This document shows, one piece after another, positions 55,604 to 64,000 of a stretch of DNA of 64,000 bases. Made by a program: the position numbers and the translations under genes. The stretch spans positions 8,618,001-8,682,000 of the forward strand of contig NC_079878.1 in assembly GCF_029227915.1 (NCBI RefSeq), read 5' to 3'. Source of the DNA: Hydractinia symbiolongicarpus (Eukaryota > Cnidaria > Hydrozoa > Anthoathecata > Hydractiniidae). How positions within the stretch are numbered: position 1 is the first letter of the stretch; every line of letters starts with the position of its first letter. The notes beneath the pieces are model-generated. The model was not told where the DNA came from, did not search any database, and saw nothing but the letters and a program-made list of their open reading frames with translations.

Positions 55604-58600
55604 ATGAGTTTGTTATTATCTCAAGTATGGAAATCTTGTCTTCAACAGACCAAGAAGGATACGTCGACGTTGTTTTTATACTTAAGACGTGGTGTTTGCA
55701 CAAGAAATATTATGTCATGCTGTTGCTTGGCAGCGAATCGAAAGACATGTGATAATAATAGACAACCTAAGTTGGTCTTTATTACCAGACAACTTCATGT
55801 ATCCAAAACGAGACATAACACAGAGAAAAAGTTTCAAACCAAAGTTTTAACATTTAGCAATCCCATAAAATATATTTCGTTGAAAATTAAGTTATTTTTA
55901 ATGCAGACCTATTTCGACCGTGACTTTCGAGAAGATCAATTTATTGCTGGAGCCAAACAGGTAATTTTTTGTTGTTGCGTTTTTATTTTGTTTCCAAAGA
56001 GACCTCTTGATCCCAAGGAATCCGGAGAAACTTTTAAAACCTGCCATTACAAGTTTCACTAGGCTCTATTTTGCAGAACATCAAAAAATGTACTTTCATG
56101 ATTTTATCTTTCACCAAGGGAATCTACCAACTTAAATGAAAAAATATGCTATGCTTAATGGCAAAATGTTCTGTCCGCTAATTAAATTTTAAAAAATAAC
56201 AATTTGGTTCAAATATATTAGATGACAAGGAATCTATCCTGTTGTTTGTTGATAATTTTATATTTAATTATAGGCTATTGTTTTTGTGTCCAATCATCTT
56301 TCAGATGGTAACTTTACTGGTTTAAATGAAGTCCTTACACCTGAGGTACGTTAGCACATGTACTTGTGTTTTGTATTAAGTTGGTAATGAACTTGTGTTT
56401 TGTATTAAGTCGCTGATATACTTCTGTTTTGTATTAAGTCGCAGATGTACTTGTGTTTGTATTAACCCGCTGATGTACTTGTGTTTTGTATTAAGTCGCT
56501 GATGTACTTGTGTTTGTATTAGCCCGCTGATGTACTTGTGTTTTGTATTAAGTCGCTGATGTACTTGTGTTTGTATTAGCCCGCTGATGTACTTGTGTTT
56601 GTATTAACCCGCTGATGTACTTGTGTTTTGTATTAAGTCGCTAATGTATTTGTGTTTTGTACTAAGTCGCTGATGTACTTGTGTTTTTTATTAACCCGCT
56701 GATGTACTTGTGTTTGTATTAACCCGCTGATGTACTTGTGTTTGTATTAACCCGCTGATGTAATTGTGTTTTGTATTAAGTCGCTAATGTACTTGTGTTT
56801 TGTATTAAGTCGCTGATGTACTTGTGTTTTGTATTAAGTCGCTGATGTACTTGTGTTTTGTATTAAGTCGCTGATGTACTTGTGTTTTGTATTAACCCGC
56901 TGATGTAATTTTGGTTGTACTAAGTTGCTGATGTACTTGTGTTTTGTATTAAGTCGCTGATGTACTTGTGTTTTGTATTAAGTCGCTGATGTACTTGTGT
57001 TTTGTATTAACCCGCTGATGTAATTTTGGTTGTACTAAGTTGCTGATGTACTTGTGTTTTGTATTAAGTCGCTGATGTACTTGTGTTTTGTATTAAGTCG
57101 CTGATGTACTTGTGTTTTGTATTAACCCGCTGATGTAATTTTGGTTGTACTAAGTTGCTGATGTACTTGTGTTTGTATTAGCCCGCTGATGTACTTGTGT
57201 TTTGTATTAAGTCGCTGATGTACTTGTGTTTGTATTAGCCCGCTGATGTACTTGTGTTTGTATTAACCCGCTGATGTACTTGTGTTTTGTATTAAGTCGC
57301 TAATGTATTTGTGTTTTGTACTAAGTCGCTGATGTACTTGTGTTTTTTATTAACCCGCTGATGTACTTGTGTTTGTATTAACCCGCTGATGTACTTGTGT
57401 TTGTATTAACCCGCTGATGTAATTGTGTTTTGTATTAAGTCGCTAATGTACTTGTGTTTTGTATTAAGTCGCTGATGTACTTGTGTTTTGTATTAAGTCG
57501 CTGATGTACTTGTGTTTTGTATTAAGTCGCTGATGTACTTGTGTTTTGTATTAACCCGCTGATGTAATTTTGGTTGTACTAAGTTGCTGATGTACTTGTG
57601 TTTTGTATTAAGTCGCTGATGTACTTGTGTTTTGTATTAAGTCGCTGATGTACTTGTGTTTTGTATTAACCCGCTGATGTAATTTTGGTTGTACTAAGTT
57701 GCTGATGTACTTGTGTTTTGTATTAAGTCGCTGATGTACTTGTGTTTTGTATTAAGTCGCTGATGTACTTGTGTTTTGTATTAACCCGCTGATGTAATTT
57801 TGGTTGTACTAAGTTGCTGATGTACTTGTGTTTTGTATTAAGCCGATGATGTACCTGCGTTTTGTATTAAGGGCATGTCGGCCAGCCGTCAGCTGTATTT
57901 TAATGCCAAGAAGAGTTCATCTTCATTACGTGTTGATGAGTCAGATTTCGTGAATATTTCTATGAAGGATGTTGATTTCGAATATGGCGATGAAGGTTAG
58001 TTTTGAGATGTTTCGTTGCAATACAATGTTTTGCAAGATCGTATGCTAAAACCTATATTTTTGTAAGTTAGAGTACTGGTATATTACAGTATCCTGTCAG
58101 TGATTGTGAATATAATTTGAGTCGAGTCCCGTGTCTAAATTTTCTAAATTTGTCACTGACACCCATGTACGACAAAATTCGCAAGCACTTAACTTATAGG
58201 TTTTTGCAAGAAACAGTTTTTATCTCTACTTCACTGTTTTATTACAATTTACTGCAGGTTATGGTGTGCCTTCGGTGTTAGTAGTGTTAAGTTTGTAGAC
58301 GACGATGATAAATGTAATGAATTAGGGGGAAGTAATAGAAGTAATTGACAAAAATACACATTTATTTTTCAAAATTGTTTTGTTTTTTATGTAAAACATA
58401 GCTATAGGAATGCAAAACAAAAAAGATCTCGGTTCCATGTCTTAAGTTTTAAAAAACTGAGATTAAAGATGTTGTTTGGTGGTTACTTGATATTCTATTG
58501 CTTTCAGTTTTGTTTATAAAAAGTGAATTTTTAATTGTCATAATATTCAATAAACTTGGAAACTCAATTTTTAAAATTTTTACCGTAAATGTTTTAAGGG

Positions 58601-59833
58601 CAAGGCCGTTCACAAAAGCTGTGCGTTATCTGAGTCTTTACATTGCATCTGCAATTTTTTCATATCTTACTTGTTTTTTAGGGCGTAAATGGGCGTATGT
58701 TCTAGTTGTATGTATCTGTACGGCCAAAGAAGCTGTGACAAAAACATTTGGAAATATTGATATTATAGCTACTCGCACTAGAATACTAAAATATTCGTAA
58801 GTTAATTTCTTAACTAGGTTTACTTACATGAGTCATGGACTATAAAGTTTAAGAATTCAATTTAATAAAATTCCTTCTTCAAATGAATTCATGGTTTTGC
58901 TTCCTTTTCGTGAAATAAATTTTTTTAGTTTTTAAACGGTACAATTTTCCGCTAATTTCCTTCATTATGCCATTCTAATTTAACATTTTTGCATTATACC
59001 ATGACAAAGCCATCGTAAGTTTTATAAACCTAGAATTGAACTAGCTACCACAAAACGTACTTCTTTTTGTCATTTGAGAATTTGAATTCGGCGAAATTGC
59101 TTTTAACTAAACGTTTTGACTTGTATCTGCGGTAACTCCATCGCAGATATTTGACTCCTTCTATATTTAAAAATCCGGTTAACGTCTAAATTGGCTTTCC
59201 CAGTGAAAGACGATGGTATCTGCTAAGTGAGCGCATTTTCCTATTATCTGCTAGGATGTTTCTTTTTACGAAATTACGGCAGTTGAGTTCTCGTAAATAT
59301 GTGTTCTAAACTTCTTTATTCTATTATCGAAAAATATATCGCCAGAAATGTACGCTAAGGGAACAAATTATTTGAGAAAGAAGTTTTTGTGTATGCATGG
59401 TCCCATCTCTATGCGGAGTATATTTTGGTAGAAACGAAATCATTTATTTTTTGTCTGAAATAAATTTTTTAAAAAAAACAACAAAAATCAGTGGCTTTCA
59501 TTCCACAGAAAGTGGAAGTACGAAAAAAGCAAAAATTTTGCTGGCGACGTAGTTATTTTTATGGATTTTTTAAACTTTTGCCTAACTTCAATTTGCTAAT
59601 TACGGATACTTCTACAAGAAAAAATTTCATTTCCTTAGGACAGCAAGTTTATCAGCGTCTTCTGTGACAGGCGAGAAATAAAAACATCCCAGGAGTTGCA
59701 AACTTAAAAAAAAGTTGCAAGTTCGTAAAAGTTTCTGATTCTGAAGTATTTTTCTTCGTGTTTTAGATTTCGTCGCGAATATACTGCAGGTGTCGAATCA
59801 TATTGGCTAGTTGATCGTCTAGAACATGCTTAG
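55604..59833 (+). CDS. MAIP1: MAIP1-like mitochondrial protein (m-AAA protease interacting)
   Basis: Five exons join in phase: 55604-55960, 56274-56345, 57872-57995, 58682-58796, 59767-59833 (244 residues). Animal MAIP1 is a mitochondrial matrix partner of the m-AAA protease involved in EMRE handling. The basic, acid-poor N-terminus (about 60 residues) looks like a mitochondrial presequence. The conserved region begins NPIKYISLKIKLFLMQTYFD and continues EDQFIAGAKQ / AIVFVSNHLSDGNF. It ends with GRKWAYVLVVC and FRREYTAGVESYWLVDRLEH, which match the family's C-terminal pattern from memory. Intron 2 is a 1.5-kb minisatellite, and the acceptor of exon 3 lies in its last unit. The family assignment rests on motif recall; the exon phases all agree. 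Confidence 0.8.
56346..57871 (+). repeat. 28-29-bp minisatellite with higher-order structure, filling MAIP1 intron 2
   Basis: About 52 units fill the intron. Each contains TGTACTTGTGTTTTGTATTA followed by AGTCGCTGA, or ACCCGCTGA or GCCCGCTGA in variants. Variants recur in order: a block beginning near 56521 reappears 659 bp later near 57180. Within each block a roughly 117-bp sub-block (containing TAATTTTGGTTGTACTAAG) repeats three times. The last unit ends GTTTTGTATTAAG, directly at exon 3. Confidence 0.92.
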
Positions 59834-61168
59834 AAAAATGTAAATTCGTAATATTTTTGTTAAATACACACCGTAGGTTAAATTGACGATTTTATTTTAT
59901 GTTTAATCAGGGGTTCTTTTAAATTTAGTTGATTATTGCGCAGGTTCTTTAAGTTAAATCAATGCAAGAGTATTTTGATAATGTCAGAAGGGGTTGTGGT
60001 CACGTGATGTGGGAGCAAAATAATTCTTCGAAGAAAGTGCAATGTAAAAAAACATACATACTTTAGGAGTAGAAACTTTTGCGAGCAAAAATTTGTCTCC
60101 CTAAAAAAGATTTGTAAAAGAGCTGTGAGAACATATCTCGCAAATGAAAGTTTTAAGTTTACCGAGTTGTGTTTAACTTGGCAAAAAAAAAACAGATTTA
60201 ATCCCCAGTTTTTTGAAAAAAGTAGCATAGAATACTCCTCCAGTCCTTTATCGCCCGCCCTCACAACGCCATGTGGAAATTGGCAGTAAAAGGTTTGGAT
60301 ATTAAAGAGAGCGTTTTGTTCCGATTTAAATTGTTCGTGTAAACCACGCTCTGGGGAGGGTTGCGTCAAAGAAAAAGAAAAAATGTCGTCGATACTTAAA
60401 ATAAATGTTTATAAAAATAAGCTCTTTAAATTTCAAATGATATTTACAATAAATACGTTTTACAAAGATCATTTCACTCCTGTTTCGGAAGTCTGGAAAC
60501 AAAGTTGCTAACCTTGATTTTTTTTTGTTTAGATATAAGAGACAGTGAAAATTTTAAAGTTTAAATTTAAACAGGAAGAGACAACCTCATACTTAAATCG
60601 CCTTTTTTCTCCTCAGATAACTTAACCATTCACATGCTGGATTAAAAGAGATGGGACTAGAAACGAGGTTGCACTAGCAATATGAAATTGCAGTTTAAAA
60701 TACAAAACACTTTCTTTAGAGAAGGGAATATGTTTATAAATAATTTTAAGATAAAATATATTTAGGGAAAAACATTTTTGGGATATAATTTTATGGAGCA
60801 GTAGACTCAGCCTGGTGCTAAAATATTGTTGCCATGGCATTCTACCCGAGGTTAATTTTAAGAAGATATATAAATATAATACATTACTCATGAAAAATAT
60901 ACAAAAAATAACTGAAAAAATATAAAACGCTGTTATAAATTAAAATAGAACCAACTGTATATGACGAGACATCATGAACAATTTATATCAGTGCACCCAC
61001 ATTGGCGTGATTTTAACGACTGTAAGTCTATGTAGTTCTCTCAAGCTCTATATACGTATCAGGCATGAAATGTCATAATCAGCTGTCGTATTTTCCGCAA
61101 TTTTCCGACCTCGTTCCATCCGATTGTTTAGCATCTCGAACCATGGTTACACTTCCCATAAATTATAA

Positions 61169-63634
61169 TCAGACCTTAGCATATCTCATAGCTTTGTGAA
61201 TGAAGTTGATAACTGCAGATGCTGGTTGATCAGGATCCATTTCAGCGCATATGTGACATTCATTTTGAGAATTATTTGATTGTTTACGAACGACGAAACC
61301 AAAACAGCTAAAAAATAATGTTTTGAAAAATTAACATAAACTTGTGTGGTACAGTTAAAACCTTTGCTATCAGTTACGGTTGATGCTTCGTTGGCTGACT
61401 CCAAGCATTGCATTATGTCTGTATTTTTTAAAAGGTGTTGTCATAGTCGCAACAGAGCGGCGTAATGGTAAATATATTTTATCGAAAGTTTCAGAGCTGT
61501 TTCTTATTTAACATTCGCGACTACGAAGCCTAATTCTCAGAATGTGACTTATTTTTTTAATACTATAATATTATAATGGTTTTTAAAGGTGCAGATTAAA
61601 ACCTTCCTTGAAATGAATTTTCTAGCTTTAGGCAGCGTGACTACGATATCCATATCCCACGTGTCAACCAGGCGTAGCCACCTAATTTATTAACGATTGT
61701 TCTGAAAATTTGATGCACACTTACCCGACTTCCCGATCGACGTCTCCGATAATCGGTTTTAAATTTATTTGTCGTCCTTTTGGATCGACACCACAGTGTA
61801 TGACGTTTGCCATTTGGTAGTGACGACGGAAGAAAAGTCTGAAACGAAAAAAACAATATTGTGAACACATGACGAAGTTATTCATATTGCTATACGAAAT
61901 TTTAGTTTCCATACCTCCTCTGATTATCAGTTAAAGTGATTCCTTGTTGGTTCACCTTGATATTAATGGTGGTTGTTTTTTGCGTCATATTTTGCGACGT
62001 TACTTTGTTCATCGCGTAATGCACGGCACCGTCGCCAGTTAGCGATTCGACGCCGACAGCTCCAAGATAAACTAAATTACACGCAGCGCCTTTCTCTAGT
62101 AGTTGAGATTCAGTGAGAGAGGATTTCATACCGTTCGCTGCACCGTCGACGGAGTCTATAGAAAAATTAAAATATTTGCAATCATGCATAGAAAGTTACG
62201 AACAGAAAATGTAAGCCGTAATAATTCGAAGCTAGGGTTAGGGTTACGCGGTTATGCGGAGATGGTGTAATGGTAGCGCATTTGGCTTGTAATTACAAGG
62301 TTTCACGTTGGAGTCCCCACTCCGACACACTTTAAATGTAGGTTGTCAGCCCATTTGGTGCTATCTACTGAGCGCTAACCAACTTGTGTGGCAGGCAAGC
62401 AAGTTAGAGCAATGATATTTGTATCTCTGGTGGTAATGTAACATAGTTACAGTTAGAGGGGAGGAAGAGACAGCCATTAGGATGGAATCTCCATAGACAT
62501 TAGATTTTTTTGTTATTTACTCACTTACATTTACTTACTTACATTGGATTGTGAATTAAATTCATCACGCAGGCTGTGTTTAAGTTATGAAATTCATTAT
62601 AAAGAAAATCGATCTATCACTCACCCATCTCGGGAATGATGAGAGGTACAGGAAGCGCCATTTTAGTCAACGTATGTTGATAGATCAATGCTACCAAGCT
62701 TGGGAAAGCTGGTTCGTTGTTACTACCCTTTAATCGGACGCCTTTTTTGCACGGTTCGATCAAGAAGTGGCGAACTAGTTCGTTATCCAAATCAATTTTA
62801 GCTAAAAAAAAATGTGACTGATTATCTATATGGTATTGAGGTATGTTGGCTTTCTCTTAAGATTGAAAAACGCATGCATTATATAAAAGGCCAATACACA
62901 TGCAAAGCAACTTCGCTAGCATATATGCGCAGAACCTTCAAAAATTACTAATAAAACACATAACAAATGCATGAATGAATAAAAAAAAGGGGAACTTTAG
63001 TATCACTTAATGTTTAGCCAATAAGATTGCGTTTTAATGTTTATTCAATAACATCGCATTTTTAATGTTGACCAATACGATTGCGTTTAAATGTTTGACC
63101 AATAAGACTACTTCTTTCGAAGAACGGCGGCAATAATATTTAGGGTGCCTTCTATTTTTTTTTTAATACTTCAAGTTATCAAGTTCTTTTTTTGCTATAT
63201 TTTTGCCATATTCTACGGTTTTTAGGCACATAGACAAATAGAAAGTTTAAAAGGTAAAAAGACACTACAAACCCCATAGAAAGTATTTAAAAAAACAAGC
63301 AAACCGAATTACGACGGGACATTATATTAACTAGGGTGTGTGCTCCCTCTATGAGAAGAGCAAATAAACAAACATGACGTCATTTCTATTGTTTTAATAA
63401 CCACAATATGTGACGTCACACAAACAAGAACCACAGAAATATGTAGATATTTGTGAGATATTTTTTCTTGTTGAAACAGGAAGGAAGAAAACTTACAAAG
63501 GTCACCTCCCACTTGTTGAAGAACACCCAGTGGGGGAGTTTCCACTTTCACAGCTAAACCAAACGCTCCTTCATAGGACTGGCTGTCTCGCACAACAAAT
63601 GCACCAGGTTTCTTCTCTCGCAATAAGCTCGTAG
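61169..63634 (-). CDS. TNS: Tensin-type protein, C-terminal SH2 and PTB domains (5' end outside window)
   Basis: Focal-adhesion adaptor linking integrin tails to actin and phosphotyrosine signalling. Five 3' exons are visible and in phase: 63634-63497, 62801-62625, 62155-61915, 61838-61725, 61307-61169. The SH2 part holds the phosphotyrosine-binding Arg in KPGAFVVRDSQS, then GAFGLAVKV, NELVRHFLIE and SLVALIYQHT. The linker and PTB part reads KGAACNLVYLGAVGVESLTG, QQGITLTDNQRR, LFFRRHY, CFGFVVRK and PDQPASAVINFI, the tensin SH2-PTB pair in the usual order, ending in YAKV and a stop. Upstream exons, including any PTP/C2 part, lie beyond base 64000. The gene converges with MAIP1. An SINE lies in the intron between the SH2 and PTB exons. 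Confidence 0.9.
62256..62513 (+). mobile_element. tRNA-derived SINE in tensin intron
   Basis: The 5' part resembles a tRNA: CGGAG and CTCCG form the acceptor pair, TGGTGTAATGGTAGCGC matches the A box, and a TTGTAAT anticodon-like loop and GTTGGAGTCCC (B box-like) follow. About 170 bp of unrelated body ends in a T tract near 62506. It is preceded by AGGGTTAGGGTTA. A functional tRNA is unlikely because the variable and T-arm pairing is imperfect. Confidence 0.6.
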
Positions 63635-63943
63635 CTAAAAGAAGAAGTTAACCAATGATATGCCTGTTTATTCGTACCAGACCTCTCAAAATTAAAAAAA
63701 AATTTTGCATCACAGAAAGAGGAAACATTCTATATTTCTATTATAACATAACTGTGTTTTGCATATAAAAAATTTAAACACATTCATTCCCATTTAAAGT
63801 TTTTATTTGAAAGTAAACGAATTACTTCATTGTAAATGATATTTTCGTATGTTAAAAAGAATAAAATGTTGTTTATGAAGTCTTTTGGAATTTTTAAAAA
63901 ATATTTTTTCGTTCTTATTCAGCTTCGAAGATTTCCAGCTGAC

Positions 63944-63976
63944 CTTATGACATCATCATTGATGATGTCATAAGGT
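63944..63976. repeat. Perfect 16-bp inverted repeat with 1-nt spacer
   Basis: CCTTATGACATCATCA, one T, then its exact reverse complement. The left flank (from about 63922, TTCGAAGATTTCCAGCTGA) also occurs in inverted orientation at 51302-51345, so it belongs to a dispersed repeat. Confidence 0.85.
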
Positions 63977-64000
63977 AGTAAGCATAAATGCATAATTTAA

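Noticed and set aside
58260-58310. Possible MAIP1 exon after a CTGCAG acceptor
   Set aside because: It leads to a stop after 13 residues without family motifs. The exon at 58682 joins in phase and has the conserved GRKWAYVLVVC segment.
58498-58681. N-terminal part of a 100-codon frame
   Set aside because: Only the part from 58682 onwards is exon; the upstream part is intron that happens to be open.

Overview
The window is AT-rich animal nuclear DNA with spliced genes separated by long non-coding stretches full of decayed transposons. A cnidarian, most likely hydrozoan, origin is inferred from gene style: an invertebrate lamin, a secreted astacin with a mucin-like linker and Trp/Cys repeats, and BEL/Pao and Ginger-like elements. 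No species-level marker is visible. Gene models were built by hand from splice sites, and exon phases were checked across every junction.

Layout. 1-2.7 kb: no recognisable gene. 2.73-14.50 kb: one degenerate BEL/Pao LTR retrotransposon on the minus strand (gag at 12.9-14.2 kb, pol at 3.15-6.2 kb). It is split by later insertions, chiefly a 4.47-kb Ginger-like DNA transposon at 7952-12421. That transposon has iterated subterminal repeats, a DDE integrase, an OTU cysteine protease and an F-box-like segment. 14.5-20.4 kb: no gene, but small repeats including a hairpin-rich minisatellite and a 15-bp minisatellite. 21.06-27.89 kb (-): nine-exon lamin. 33.02-40.59 kb (-): eleven-exon astacin metalloprotease, with two pogo/Tigger-type MITEs in intron 7. 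40.6-46.8 kb: long (CTT)n tract, no clear gene. 46.84-47.67 kb (+): intronless-CDS phosducin-like protein. 50.97-54.41 kb (+): five-exon thymidylate kinase. 55.60-59.83 kb (+): five-exon MAIP1-like mitochondrial protein, whose second intron is almost wholly a 1.5-kb minisatellite. 61.17-63.63 kb (-): 3' part of a tensin-type SH2/PTB gene running off the right edge, with a tRNA-derived SINE in an intron.

The host genes are unrelated housekeeping or structural genes (nuclear lamina, secreted protease, G-protein/chaperonin co-factor, dTTP synthesis, mitochondrial protein handling, focal adhesion) and do not form a functional cluster. The most unusual content is the Ginger-like element with its two ubiquitin-pathway modules, the MAIP1 intron whose 3' splice site lies in the last unit of a minisatellite, and the astacin with a substituted Met-turn tyrosine and a novel-looking tail.
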